The notes: generated by a model not told the origin, from the letters alone. A DNA stretch of 64,000 bases from Anaerolineaceae bacterium (GCA_016124855.1 WGMX01000016.1:62001-126000), one strand, 5' to 3'; positions 7,824 to 16,660 are shown, numbered from the stretch's first letter. Translations and numbers: made by a program.

Positions 7824-8903
7824 TTATAAAGCTCGTTCGCGTTCAGCCGCCAATGTACCCAAATAGGTATTGATGCGTTCGCTGCCTGCGTCACGATAGC
7901 GTTCTACAGCGTGGTTAAGAATCGTATTCACCAGCTTATCCATACCCCAACCGGCGGCGAAAGCCATCCGTGCAAAGATGCAGTCCGAGGCAATGCCGGG
8001 GCCGAGATTCGCTTCCAGCACAAACAGATTGCCCGCTTTATCCATGCGGATGTCAATCCGCGCCCAATCTTTGCAGCCCGCCGCTTGATAAGCCGCAATC
8101 GCCAGCTTTTGGATTCGCGCGTCAAGCTCCGGCGGCAAATTGGCCGGCACGTTGGAACGGCTTTCCATTTCCACCAATTCGAGGTCGCGTCCGGTGGCCT
8201 GTTTGAGCATCTCGAAGTTGGAGTCTTCCACTTGGTCGAGGCGAATCGGCAGCTTGCCGAAAAACTCCAGCTCCGCCACCGGCATGGCATACGGTGGATT
8301 GTTGCCTAAAACCGCGACTGTGAATTCACGTCCATCAATATACTGCTCGACCAGTACCGGCCCGTTGTAGGTTTCGATGAGGAAGTTAATCCGCTCACGC
8401 AGCGCGGCTTCGTCATGCACCACCGAGCCGTAATCCAAGCCCATGCTTGCGCCCTCAGAAGGCAGTTTGCAGATCAGCGGGAATTGCAATGCGCTGTTTA
8501 ATGGTTCACTGCCCGAGTGGAACATCTGATACGGCGCAGTCGGAATACCCATCGCAGCGAACACATACTTCTGCATAAACTTATGATGGCAGATGGTTTC
8601 GCCCAACACACCCGGCCCTGTATGTGGAATACGCAAATAGTCCAACATCGCAGGCACGTGTGATTGGCGCGTTTCGCCATAAACACCGGTCGCGATATTA
8701 AAGATGATGTCAAACTTTTCCTGCGTCAATTTGGCCGGAAGCTGTTGATCGGCGTTCATGCAGATCACTTCATGCCCACCGGCTTGCAGGGCTTTTGTCA
8801 CTTCCTCAATGGTTTCGATAGCATCGGAGTCGCGGAGCGTCATTTCGGGGCGTTCACGCAAGAGTTCTTCGGTGGCGATATTGTAAATAAAGCCCACACG
8901 CAT
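7824..8903 (-). CDS. ATP-grasp ligase related to D-alanine-D-alanine ligase
   Basis: This gene encodes 359 residues. The N-terminal lobe starts MRVGFIYN and contains FDIIFNIATGVYGETRQSHV, matching the D-Ala-D-Ala ligase region where N-E/G loops contact the first substrate. HTGPGVLGETICHHKFM is followed by the ATP-grasp lobe: PLICKLPSEGASMGL, VEQYIDGREFTVAVLGN, and DIRMDKAGNLFVLEANLGPGI with the metal-binding Glu/Asn. It joins an amino acid or peptide to a carboxylate using ATP. Known relatives include both true peptidoglycan Ddl enzymes and dipeptide/peptide ligases. The ILGKPG-type and SNGV details differ from housekeeping Ddl, so substrate is open. No mur genes are nearby. The gene starts opposite the propeller gene across a 303-nt region. 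Confidence 0.8.
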   Translation of the reverse strand: MRVGFIYNIATEELLRERPEMTLRDSDAIETIEEVTKALQAGGHEVICMNADQQLPAKLTQEKFDIIFNIATGVYGETRQSHVPAMLDYLRIPHTGPGVLGETICHHKFMQKYVFAAMGIPTAPYQMFHSGSEPLNSALQFPLICKLPSEGASMGLDYGSVVHDEAALRERINFLIETYNGPVLVEQYIDGREFTVAVLGNNPPYAMPVAELEFFGKLPIRLDQVEDSNFEMLKQATGRDLELVEMESRSNVPANLPPELDARIQKLAIAAYQAAGCKDWARIDIRMDKAGNLFVLEANLGPGIASDCIFARMAFAAGWGMDKLVNTILNHAVERYRDAGSERINTYLGTLAAERERAL

Positions 8904-8958
8904 GATGATTTGCCTAACCTCACATTTCAGTCTTTAGTCGGTATTTTTTAATCGAGAC

Positions 8959-8980
8959 TTGTTCTTTAATACTAGAACAA
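8959..8980. promoter_or_regulatory. Dyad TTGTTCT-N8-AGAACAA, possible operator
   Basis: This is a perfect inverted repeat of 7 bases with an 8-nt A/T-rich spacer, 56-77 nt upstream of the ATP-grasp ATG. Its size and spacing fit a dimeric repressor site; LexA-like sites are one possibility. No cognate regulator is identified. Confidence 0.3.
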
Positions 8981-9170
8981 CTTGATAGCATCCGATGGTT
9001 TTACGCTTTGTAACAACTGCCATCAAATTCGTAATCTGATTAAACATTCTATAAAGATTATGCTGGCCTGTTAAGGTTTTACATTAAGTTGAACGTTGGA
9101 TGTTTTTATGATGTGAGGACGTGCCGTTAGCGTAGGGTAAGCGTCTATTACAATTCAGATGACCGACCCC

Positions 9171-9176
9171 TATAAT
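9171..9176 (+). promoter_or_regulatory. -10 box TATAAT for the propeller gene
   Basis: This consensus TATAAT ends 30 nt before the ATG at 9207. The region 17 nt upstream reads TTACAA, a weak -35. Confidence 0.4.
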
Positions 9177-9206
9177 TCCTTTGGATGCCCTAGACAGGAG
9201 GACAAT

Positions 9207-10490
9207 ATGAAGCGAATGAAAATCATTATGACAGCTGTTTTGATGCTGGCTAGTATTTCGGGAATGAGCCTCACCGTTCACGCACAAGACTTCACACCGC
9301 AAGTCGCCGCTGTGCAAAATGGTGATGTGGTCATTACCGGTGCAGGATCATCCGTGACGGTGACTAATCCCGCCAATAAGGGATTTTCAAGTCTGGTATG
9401 GAATCCCGGCGGCACTAAGCTGGCTTATATTCTGAGCGATGAACAGTTTAAAGCGCATATCGCCGTGACCGATGCATCGGGCAGCGATCCCGTCATTTTA
9501 AATACCGGCACGCTGGAATCGGGTTTCCCTATTAATTGGACACCCGACGGTCAAATCGTCTATGTTGGGGCGGGCGATTTTAACGATACCAGTAAGCCCT
9601 ATACGGTAGATATTAAACGGATTGCGCCTGAATCTGGAGCATCTCCCGAAGTCATCGGCAGCTTCGCGATGGGGACGGGGTGCGGTGGTGGTTCGCCTTT
9701 CCCCGCTGATTGGGCCTATTGGGAAGAATCCGGCTTTGGTGGCAGCGGATTGATTTTACAATGGACGGATTATGGCATTCTCCACAGCAGTGTTTGCGCG
9801 GGTGGCGGCCTTGCCTTGTATGCCCCTCAAGGCGGGCAGGATACCCCGCTGGCAAACGATAATTTCTTGCAGCCCACTCCCGACCAACCCCAGCAGCAGG
9901 TTGGACGAGCGGTCTTAGCCAATGATGGTAAGACCTTAGCCGCCATCCGTACCACCTATGCCGAACCTGAGCTTCAGCGAGAGCTGGTGCTGATTGATCT
10001 GTCGACCCGCGAAACAAAAGCCATCACGACCAGCGCCGCGCCGGATCAATTGGCATGGTCGCCCGGTGGAAACCTGTTTTACAGCACGCTGACTAAAAAT
10101 GGCGCGCTGGGTGAAAATCTCACTGCTGAACAGAAAGCCAATGTCGAGAAAGTCTTTGGCAGTTCCCAGATAGACATTCCCAGCAACCAAGTGAGCATTC
10201 ACATGCTTAACCCGAATACCGGCGAGGATACAACCATCTATACGGCTTCGGCTTATGCCATCGGGCGCATGAGTTCCACCGTTGATGGACAATCGCTGCT
10301 TTTCAGCCAGATTGCCAATATGGATAAATGGGTTGAGGGTCTTGCCAACGGTACGCTCGATGTCCTGAGTGATAACGACGGCACAGCGCAGCGGGCTGTC
10401 GTTCCAGTCGCCCTCTATAAATTTGCCTTGGCGGATAAACAGGCCACCTTGGTCGCGGATAACCTGAGCCAGTTCCGAATCAAACCCTAA
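9207..10490 (+). CDS. Secreted beta-propeller (WD40/TolB-like) protein
   Basis: This gene encodes 427 residues. The signal peptide is MKRMKIIMTAVLMLASISG...VHAQD. The mature part repeats a blade pattern of the TolB/WD40-like kind: SSLVWNPGGTKLAYILSDE, INWTPDGQIVYVG, LAWSPGGNLFYSTL and MSSTVDGQSLLFSQ. It is probably a periplasmic or cell-surface binding propeller with no visible catalytic site. A strong ribosome site (AGGAGG) 5 nt before the ATG at 9207 sets the start. An upstream in-frame codon at 9159 lies inside the promoter and is rejected. A second propeller of this kind is at 18114. Confidence 0.75.
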   Translation: MKRMKIIMTAVLMLASISGMSLTVHAQDFTPQVAAVQNGDVVITGAGSSVTVTNPANKGFSSLVWNPGGTKLAYILSDEQFKAHIAVTDASGSDPVILNTGTLESGFPINWTPDGQIVYVGAGDFNDTSKPYTVDIKRIAPESGASPEVIGSFAMGTGCGGGSPFPADWAYWEESGFGGSGLILQWTDYGILHSSVCAGGGLALYAPQGGQDTPLANDNFLQPTPDQPQQQVGRAVLANDGKTLAAIRTTYAEPELQRELVLIDLSTRETKAITTSAAPDQLAWSPGGNLFYSTLTKNGALGENLTAEQKANVEKVFGSSQIDIPSNQVSIHMLNPNTGEDTTIYTASAYAIGRMSSTVDGQSLLFSQIANMDKWVEGLANGTLDVLSDNDGTAQRAVVPVALYKFALADKQATLVADNLSQFRIKP

Positions 10491-10514
10491 GCAGCACTTT
10501 TGCCGAATAAAAAC

Positions 10515-10545
10515 AGGCGAGTCTACGTGACTCGCCTATTTTGTT
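10515..10545 (+). terminator. Rho-independent terminator
   Basis: A 9-bp stem AGGCGAGTC/GACTCGCCT with loop TACGT (10524-10528) is followed by ATTTTGTTT, 24 nt after the propeller stop. Confidence 0.85.
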
Positions 10546-10647
10546 TAGAGGATTTTCATGGTTGGGATGGCATGAACTAGGTTATGATGGAACTACCATT
10601 GATAACCCCTCTCCGAATTGAGTCATGAATAGAAAGATGTTTCACAT

Positions 10648-11856
10648 ATGACGGTGAACCTTGCGACCCGTGAACTGCGAACGAATCCCTATCCAACTTA
10701 TCAGCATCTACGCAAAAACGAACCTCTGGCGACAATGCAGCACACGCTGTTCGGGAAATCATATCTCATCACCCGTTATGATGATGCCGTACAGGTCTTT
10801 AAAGACCCGCGTTTTACCAACGATCGTCGCAAAGTCAAAGAGGGAACATCCATCATCGAGCGTATGATGCCCAATATTATGGTGACGTTTCAAAGTCAAA
10901 TGCTCTCGGTTGATGATCCTGACCATCGCCGCCAGCGGGATTTGGTACATAAAGCGTTTACGCCCAAGATGATCGAGCAAATGGCCGTCAAGATGGAAGG
11001 CATTAGCGCTGGCCTGCTCGATAAAATGAACGGCAAACCTACCGTCGATATGGTGGGTGAGTATGCGCTTCAAGTGCCATTAACTGTCATCTCTGACATG
11101 ATGGGCGTGCCGCACAAAGATCGCGCCAAATTCCATCATTGGTCTGCCGCTTTTTTGGAGGGGATTTCATCGCTCGGCTGGCGAACCCTTACCCAGTTGC
11201 CCACCATGTATCGCATGGTACAGTTCTTCCGCCGCTTGATCGACCTGCGCACAGTTGACCCTCAAGACGATTTGATTACAGGTTTAGTTCGCGCCGAGCA
11301 AGATGGTGACCGGCTTTCAAAAGATGAATTAGTCTCGATGATTTTTTTGCTGCTGCTAGCAGGTCACGAAACCACTGTTAATCTGATCGCCAACGGCACA
11401 CTCGCTTTATTGGAAAATCCCGATCAACTACAGAAGTTGCAGCAGAATCCGGCCTTGATGGACAGTGCCATCGAGGAAATCCTGCGCTATTCCAATCCGG
11501 TTGAGCAAATCGCGCCCCGGTGGGTCTTGGAAGATGTCGAACTGCATGGGCAAATCATTCCACGGGGCAGCACCATTTTGGTCAGTACCGCTTCTGCCAA
11601 CCGTGACGAAACCGCTTTTGATAAGCCCGATACCTTTGATATTGAACGTCAGCCCAATAAACACTTGGCTTTTGGCCTCGGCATCCATTACTGCTTGGGC
11701 GCACCTCTCGCGCGTATGGAAGGGAAGATTGCCCTCGATGCGCTTCTCAATCGCTATCCCAAACTTGAACTTGCCGTCCCGTCTGACCAACTCCAGTGGC
11801 GCGGTGCGGTGAATGTGCGCGGCCTCAAAGCCTTACCAGTTAGACTCAACGCCTGA
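10648..11856 (+). CDS. Cytochrome P450 (bacterial class I type)
   Basis: This gene encodes 402 residues, normal for soluble bacterial P450s, with no membrane anchor. Visible elements: the I-helix oxygen-binding motif AGHETT, the K-helix EEILRY (ExxR), and the heme loop FGLGIHYCLGAPLAR with the Cys thiolate ligand. It would hydroxylate or epoxidise a small hydrophobic substrate with O2 and electrons from a ferredoxin/reductase. No redox partner gene is in the window, so electrons come from elsewhere. It resembles the second P450 at 24226-25455 over its whole length. It is transcribed alone, with terminators before and after. The substrate is unknown. Confidence 0.93.
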   Translation: MTVNLATRELRTNPYPTYQHLRKNEPLATMQHTLFGKSYLITRYDDAVQVFKDPRFTNDRRKVKEGTSIIERMMPNIMVTFQSQMLSVDDPDHRRQRDLVHKAFTPKMIEQMAVKMEGISAGLLDKMNGKPTVDMVGEYALQVPLTVISDMMGVPHKDRAKFHHWSAAFLEGISSLGWRTLTQLPTMYRMVQFFRRLIDLRTVDPQDDLITGLVRAEQDGDRLSKDELVSMIFLLLLAGHETTVNLIANGTLALLENPDQLQKLQQNPALMDSAIEEILRYSNPVEQIAPRWVLEDVELHGQIIPRGSTILVSTASANRDETAFDKPDTFDIERQPNKHLAFGLGIHYCLGAPLARMEGKIALDALLNRYPKLELAVPSDQLQWRGAVNVRGLKALPVRLNA

Positions 11857-11861
11857 ATCAA

Positions 11862-11895
11862 AAGCGCGAGTCCACAAGGACTCGCGCTTCATTTT
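11862..11895 (+). terminator. Rho-independent terminator
   Basis: A 12-bp perfect stem AAGCGCGAGTCC/GGACTCGCGCTT with loop ACAA (11874-11877) is followed by CATTTTTAT. It starts 5 nt after the P450 stop. Confidence 0.88.
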
Positions 11896-11916
11896 TATGA
11901 CCTGCGTCAATATGTT

Positions 11917-12132
11917 TTAGGCTGCGCGGCGGATGGCGTCGTTATAACGTTCCGGCGTGCGTCGGGCGACGAGCTCGCGGCGGTGGGCATCCCACAGCGT
12001 AGCGAGACGACCTTCAATTTCATGGATGCGGTTAAGCTGTGTCTCAGTGATATGCTGCTTGCCCGCAAGGCGGTAAAGAAAATTACGCTCGTTGGATAGT
12101 TGGTTGATGAGATCGAAAGTCGGGTCAGTCAT
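11917..12132 (-). CDS. Small DUF2630-like protein
   Basis: This gene encodes 71 residues: helical and charged, with a pattern of E/R-rich helices (LINQLSNERNFLYRLA, then LNRIHEIEGRLATLWDAHRREL). This resembles DUF2630 proteins, in which L-x-E-I-E followed by a Trp-containing helix is typical. The function of that family is unknown. The ATG at 12132 is chosen because GGAGG lies 5 nt upstream. An upstream alternative at 12171 would put the ribosome site inside the gene. It is transcribed toward the P450 terminator. Confidence 0.6.
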   Translation of the reverse strand: MTDPTFDLINQLSNERNFLYRLAGKQHITETQLNRIHEIEGRLATLWDAHRRELVARRTPERYNDAIRRAA

Positions 12133-12254
12133 GATAGCCTCCGCATTTGCCTGTCTTGCAATTAGCGACAATATACAGACGCGTGGCTGAGGCTAAACTT
12201 TACTTTGGGAAGTGTCAGAACACTGTTAGAGAAATGAAGGCATTCAAATATTGG

Positions 12255-12283
12255 GTGGGCGATTGCGGTAATCAATCGCCCAC
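12255..12283 (-). terminator. Hairpin after the PDZ gene, probable terminator
   Basis: An 11-bp perfect stem GTGGGCGATTG/CAATCGCCCAC with a 7-nt loop lies 11 nt past the PDZ protein stop on the minus strand. The following U-tract is poor. Confidence 0.6.
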
Positions 12284-12294
12284 ACTTGACTTAT

Positions 12295-13845
12295 TTATAG
12301 CGGCTGAATGAGCAGCGGAAGTTCGCCAGTCACATCTTGCTGTGGAAGCGTAGCCTTTAACTGCATCGTTTTGTCGCCACGGGCCACATCCAAAGTGATT
12401 TGATCACCCGGCTTGAATGTGCCAATCAAGCTGTTGAAATCATTCTGGGCGTCGATCTTCTTTGAACCAACAGCGGTGATGACATCGTTCATTTGAATAC
12501 CCGATGCTGCTGCCGCTGACTGGGGTTGCAATGAGGTTACCAGCGCACCTGCTGTTAGTTTCAGTTTGTGGTCTTTAGCAATAGCATCCGTCAACGTAAT
12601 CGCCTCTAGTCCGAATGTTGGTTTATAGCTATTTTCCGGCATCCCGAAGAACAGGGCACTGGTCTTATCGCCAATCATATACAGGGCTGTCAGGTCCGCC
12701 GCCGGTAAACTGATTTGCTGAGTCTTTCCAGCGCGCTCAACCGTTAACTTAATGCTATCGGTATCGGCTGTTTTGGCTAGCCATTCGCGCATCGTCTGCG
12801 GATCATACGCTTTGCCATTGAACTGGGTTATCTGGTCGTTGACCTGCAAACCACTCTTTTGCAGATTGCTACCATCAACCATGCTGTAAACCTGCCAGTT
12901 CTTACCGTCATAGGCAATGGCGTTCACAGGCGTGACATGCGACAAACTGTCAAGGTTCGGGCCAGTAGCGTTACCGGATGGCAGGACATCAATCAACAGA
13001 CCGCTGACGGTGTAGTTGAAATCATCCAGCGTCTTAAAAGCTGCGCCCGGCACAGTGATCGCATTATCTTTACCAGCACGCTTCACCGTCAGCTTAATAT
13101 TGGTATCTGCCTTCAGTCCATCACGGTATGCTTGGAAATCAGCCGGTGCGACCATCTTGCCATCAAAACCTGTGATCTGGTCGCCGCTTCGCAATCCCGC
13201 GCTGTACAACAAACTATGATCCGAAATATTGAAGACCTGCCACATCTTATTGGTGCTGTCGTATGACATGCCGTCATAGGGCATCGCCGCAGGCATCATG
13301 AACGCCTTCTTCATGTCTTCGCCGCCAACTTTCACCGTCAGCGTTTGAGCTTTGTCTGCCCGCATGATTTCCAATTTCAGCGTGTCGTCCGGTTTCATTT
13401 TGAGAACAGCTTGGGCAAATTCCATAACATTTTTGACGCTAGTCCCATTCGCCTTTTGAATCAGATCGTCCACTTGCAGTCCGGCACTCGCAGCCGGTGA
13501 ACCTGCGATGACATCACGCACACTGATGCCTTTAGCAGTGTCCTCGACTCGTACACCCACATACGGCGACTGTGGTACAGCCGTCGGAGCGACAGTTGGC
13601 TGTACGGCGGGCGCGGTTGTTGGTTTAGCAGCCGCTTGGGCTGTTGGCTGAGGTGTAGCCTGCGCTTGTACAATCTCTCCAACCTGAGCAAACACCCCTT
13701 CAAACCGTTTCGCCAACTGGTTAATGCCGCCAGTAAGCCCGCCGGGTTGTGTAGTCGGCGTATTGGACTGCGCGCTGACGCCCAACACCGACCCCGCAAC
13801 GATAACTGATATGACTCCACCATATACAAACTTACGGGTGATCAT
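12295..13845 (-). CDS. Secreted protein with four PDZ-like domains, no protease domain
   Basis: This gene encodes 516 residues. The N-terminus MITRKFVYGGVISVIVAGSVLGVSAQ is a signal peptide. A Pro/Thr/Ala-rich linker (about 60-92) follows. Four repeats of PDZ type come next, each with a GLxxxDxI core: SAGLQVDDLIQKANG (about 122), SAGLRSGDQITGFDG, KSGLQVNDQITQFNG and ASGIQMNDVITAVGSKK. HtrA proteases pair PDZ domains with a trypsin-like domain, but no His/Asp/Ser triad (no GNSGGP) is visible here. The protein is therefore more likely a binding scaffold for C-terminal tails outside the membrane. GGAGG lies 9 nt before the ATG. It is monocistronic, ending at a hairpin. Confidence 0.85.
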   Translation of the reverse strand: MITRKFVYGGVISVIVAGSVLGVSAQSNTPTTQPGGLTGGINQLAKRFEGVFAQVGEIVQAQATPQPTAQAAAKPTTAPAVQPTVAPTAVPQSPYVGVRVEDTAKGISVRDVIAGSPAASAGLQVDDLIQKANGTSVKNVMEFAQAVLKMKPDDTLKLEIMRADKAQTLTVKVGGEDMKKAFMMPAAMPYDGMSYDSTNKMWQVFNISDHSLLYSAGLRSGDQITGFDGKMVAPADFQAYRDGLKADTNIKLTVKRAGKDNAITVPGAAFKTLDDFNYTVSGLLIDVLPSGNATGPNLDSLSHVTPVNAIAYDGKNWQVYSMVDGSNLQKSGLQVNDQITQFNGKAYDPQTMREWLAKTADTDSIKLTVERAGKTQQISLPAADLTALYMIGDKTSALFFGMPENSYKPTFGLEAITLTDAIAKDHKLKLTAGALVTSLQPQSAAAASGIQMNDVITAVGSKKIDAQNDFNSLIGTFKPGDQITLDVARGDKTMQLKATLPQQDVTGELPLLIQPL

Positions 13846-14047
13846 GATTCATCGCCTCCATTTTTGAACACGAACATGACCTCTGTTAGTCAATGATTTG
13901 GGCAGTGATAGATGTTAATGCGCCCGAAATCTTCGACCGTCAAATGGTATAGTCCCGCCAAATGAGGAATTTCTGAAGCCAATATAATGGCCGAATAAAG
14001 CCATCCTAAGCGGAAGTTAAATAAATTGTACGGGATTTGTTCAGGCG

Positions 14048-14081
14048 AATCCGCGCTCGATAGTTACTTCGAGCGCGGATT
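14048..14081 (-). terminator. Long hairpin downstream of the epimerase/DinB pair
   Basis: A 13-bp perfect stem AATCCGCGCTCGA/TCGAGCGCGGATT with an 8-nt loop begins 24 nt past the DinB stop on the minus strand. No U-run follows, so it may be a transcript-end stabiliser rather than a strong terminator. Confidence 0.5.
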
Positions 14082-14104
14082 GAATGAGTGTGTGAAACGG
14101 GGAA

Positions 14105-14578
14105 TTACCAGTTTTTGACGACCTGCCGCAGAATGCCAAATTCCCCGATGTGATAGGCATTATGATCCGCCACTACCAGAATCTCGCGCAGGATATTATG
14201 CCCGTCATAACCATGAGGAATCGGCGCAAAAAGATCAGTTTGCGGATTTTTAACGATGGCAACCAATTCCGCTAGATCAGATCGAAATTGGTCGAGTGTG
14301 TGCTGCCATCCCGCCGCATCCGTCATGGCATCTTTCGCGGGCCAGTATTCACGCGGCCATTCAATAGACTTGTAATTTGAATTGCGACAGTAATCCAGAA
14401 TATCCCACTGTGTAATCCGCAGGTGTTCCAGCAAATGCCAGAAAGTATACTCCACGTTCGGCGGACGCGTATTGAAATCCTTCGACGGAAAATTTCTAAC
14501 CGCATCCTCAAGTCCCATATGCGCTTGCTGAACCGTCAACATCCGGATCAGTTGATTGCGAAGCTCTGCATCAGACAT
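14105..14578 (-). CDS. DinB-family (four-helix, metal-dependent) protein
   Basis: This gene encodes 157 residues. The DinB-like metal site is visible: a His in TFWHLLEHLRITQWD near residue 50 and the C-terminal pair in VADHNAYHIGEFGILRQV (HxxxH). Members include thiol-dependent transferases and DinB proteins of unknown action. Here only the fold and metal site are supported. The ATG at 14578 is set by a strong GGAGGGGG site about 6 nt upstream. It starts 19 nt after the epimerase stop, so the two probably form one transcript. Confidence 0.82.
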   Translation of the reverse strand: MSDAELRNQLIRMLTVQQAHMGLEDAVRNFPSKDFNTRPPNVEYTFWHLLEHLRITQWDILDYCRNSNYKSIEWPREYWPAKDAMTDAAGWQHTLDQFRSDLAELVAIVKNPQTDLFAPIPHGYDGHNILREILVVADHNAYHIGEFGILRQVVKNW

Positions 14579-14597
14579 CTTGACCCCCTCCTGATAA

Positions 14598-15593
14598 TCA
14601 GTTGATTGTCGCGTTTCGAACCCCACGCTGCGCCGCGATGATCGCATCTTCCCAGTGGATGTCATCCGAGTTGGGGATACGTCCGCTGGCATCCAGTGTC
14701 TCAAGAATACTCTCAACATAATTGTCCAACGACCGCGTCGGATTAAACTCCGGCACGTCACGGAACAGCTTTTCAGCGCTATAAATGACATTATGCGCGA
14801 ATATTTCTTCGCAGATGTCCGACTTCGGCACGTTGAAGCTCATCAAATCCGCCAGCGGGATGCCCACCAACTCCACCTCGCGCCCGATGACTCGCATCGC
14901 CGCCTTGTGATACATCTCCCATGTGGTGAAGCCGCGTGGAACCATATTATAAATTTGCCCGATGCACTTCTCCCGACCGAGCACACCCGCGAACGCCGGA
15001 GCTGCATCATCCACATGTAAAAAGCTGTGCAGTGCCTTGCCATCGCCGCACACCAGAATCGGCTTGCCCTTGCGGATGCGATCCAACCACGACAGATCAA
15101 TCGCGATCTGGCGCAGCAAACCTTGCTTTGGCCCTTGCGTCGTCGAAGGTTTGATGATGGTCACCGGAAAACCGTCTGCATAATACGCATCCAGATAAGC
15201 ATTATCCGCCGCGACTTTGTTACGCCCGTAGTCTGTTATCGGCCTCAGTGGGTGATCTTCCGTGACAGGCAGCCAATCGTAATCCACGCCGAAGGTACAC
15301 ACAGTTGATACTTGGATGAAATGTCCCACATCCCGAAACGCGCGGATGTTGCTCTCGGCCTCAGCTTGGTTGAAGCAGATCATATCAATCGCCGCGTCGA
15401 ACTTCTCGCGCTGCATCGTCGCCTCGAACTCCGCTTCATCATGCCGGTCACCGACGATCACCCGCGCCCCATCTGGCAAACCGGGACTTTGCCCGCGGTT
15501 AAAGCACGTCACTTCATGACCCTGTTCCAGCAGCAGCTTCACCATCGGCAAGCTGATATTCCCCGTTCCTCCAATAATCACCACACGCATCAT
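14598..15593 (-). CDS. NAD-dependent epimerase/dehydratase (extended SDR)
   Basis: This gene encodes 331 residues. The N-terminal VVIIGGTGNISLPMV is the GxxGxxG dinucleotide fold (here GGTGNIS), FNRGQ follows strand 2, and YGRNKVAADNAY carries the YxxxK catalytic pair. It acts on an NAD(P)-bound sugar nucleotide or similar hydroxyl compound. The downstream LHSFLHVDDAAPAFAGVL is typical of atypical/extended SDRs in Chloroflexi and plastids. AAGGA lies 5 nt before ATG 15593. The ATG at 15590 is an alternative. It is the first gene of a pair with the DinB gene. Confidence 0.85.
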   Translation of the reverse strand: MMRVVIIGGTGNISLPMVKLLLEQGHEVTCFNRGQSPGLPDGARVIVGDRHDEAEFEATMQREKFDAAIDMICFNQAEAESNIRAFRDVGHFIQVSTVCTFGVDYDWLPVTEDHPLRPITDYGRNKVAADNAYLDAYYADGFPVTIIKPSTTQGPKQGLLRQIAIDLSWLDRIRKGKPILVCGDGKALHSFLHVDDAAPAFAGVLGREKCIGQIYNMVPRGFTTWEMYHKAAMRVIGREVELVGIPLADLMSFNVPKSDICEEIFAHNVIYSAEKLFRDVPEFNPTRSLDNYVESILETLDASGRIPNSDDIHWEDAIIAAQRGVRNATIN

Positions 15594-15700
15594 CAAATTC
15601 CTTTGTATGAACGAATTTCCCGTGATTATATCGCGTCGTATGACATCTATAACGCTGCATTACAGACCAATCTCATGCCTCAGAATATGACAGACTCCCG

Positions 15701-15706
15701 TATAAT
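15701..15706 (+). promoter_or_regulatory. -10 box TATAAT before the STAS-like gene
   Basis: This consensus TATAAT lies 48 nt before the ATG at 15755. No clear -35 is seen. Confidence 0.4.
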
Positions 15707-15754
15707 TAAGATTAGTCCATATTTTGTAATGTTAGTCTCAGGAATGAGCCAATA

Positions 15755-16156
15755 ATGCCAATCTCCATAAGCTGGTATGACGAAACGAAACGCATCGTGT
15801 TCTGGGAATTTGAGGGTAACTGGACCATAGAACAACTGCACATCGCCTATACTGAAAGCCACAACCTGTGCATGACGGTACCGGAACACAAAGTTATTGC
15901 GCTGCTTGATGTGACACGCTCTGCAAACACTGTCCCATCCAACATCTTCAGTGCCTTAACCACTCGCCGGCGTACACAGGCTCCCAATTTCGATATGATT
16001 GTGATTGTTTCCAGCAGCAGTCTCATCAAAATTTTCGTCAATATTATGATGAAGATGCCCGCCTTGCGCGATCAATTTGCGCTTTATGAATCACTTGATG
16101 AAGCCTTGGCCTTCATCCACGAGCGGCAGTCACAACAGCTTGAATCCCAAATGTGA
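15755..16156 (+). CDS. STAS/SpoIIAA-like small protein, tandem copy 1
   Basis: This gene encodes 133 residues. The pattern MPISISWYDETKRIVFWEFEGNWTIEQL (beta-hairpin then helix), a hydrophobic strand with VIALLDVTRS, and MIVIVSSSSLIKIFVNIM is that of an STAS-like alpha/beta fold as in SpoIIAA-like proteins. The Asp-x-Thr-Arg-Ser in the position of the phosphorylatable Ser loop is suggestive. It may act in partner-switching regulation, but no anti-sigma kinase is adjacent. It is well over half identical to the next gene, so the pair is a recent tandem duplication. AGGAATGAG lies upstream of the ATG. Confidence 0.65.
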   Translation: MPISISWYDETKRIVFWEFEGNWTIEQLHIAYTESHNLCMTVPEHKVIALLDVTRSANTVPSNIFSALTTRRRTQAPNFDMIVIVSSSSLIKIFVNIMMKMPALRDQFALYESLDEALAFIHERQSQQLESQM

Positions 16157-16258
16157 AAGTGTACTGCTTTCAAATCTCTTCACTTGTGCGGATGACATGA
16201 CTGTATCATAATATTGCAATGAAAACTGTATTATTCCATCACGAATAAATAGGATACT

Positions 16259-16660
16259 ATGCCCATTCAAATCCGCTGGTACGACAATACCAAAAGCATT
16301 ATCCTCTGGGAAATTGAAGGTCAGTGGACGCTCAATGAAATGCACGAGATTTACACCATTGGCAACAATATGTGCCTTGAAGTGCCCGAAAACACCATCA
16401 ACGCCCTTATAGACATGACCCGTTCGAACTCCCTGCCTTCGAATATCCTTAGTGCCTTGACTACCCGCAGTCGTACCAATACCCCAAATTTTGATATGAC
16501 GGTCGTGGTCTCCAATAACGCTTTGGTCAAGGCGTTCCTCAATATCATGGGCAAAATGACCGCCTTGCATGATCAATTTGCCTTGGTCAGGTCAATGGAA
16601 GAAGGTTTAGCCTTCATCGAAAAGCGCCGCCGCGACCGCGAACCCAAATCCCCTACATAA
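16259..16660 (+). CDS. STAS/SpoIIAA-like small protein, tandem copy 2
   Basis: This gene encodes 133 residues and is a paralogue of the preceding gene with the same motifs: RWYDNTKSIILWEIEGQWT, ALIDMTRSNSLPSNILSALTTR and FDMTVVVSNNALVKAFLNIM. One residue is deleted after DMTRS relative to copy 1. AGGAT lies 5 nt upstream of the ATG. The 102-nt gap between copies suggests that each could have its own promoter. A more distant relative is at 39513. Confidence 0.65.
   Translation: MPIQIRWYDNTKSIILWEIEGQWTLNEMHEIYTIGNNMCLEVPENTINALIDMTRSNSLPSNILSALTTRSRTNTPNFDMTVVVSNNALVKAFLNIMGKMTALHDQFALVRSMEEGLAFIEKRRRDREPKSPT

Larger units (their letters stand above)
8904..9206. other. Divergent intergenic region (303 nt)
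   Basis: This AT-rich stretch lies between two divergently transcribed genes. It holds a 7-bp dyad at 8959-8980 and a TATAAT box at 9171-9176. I see no small gene or RNA in it. Confidence 0.6.
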
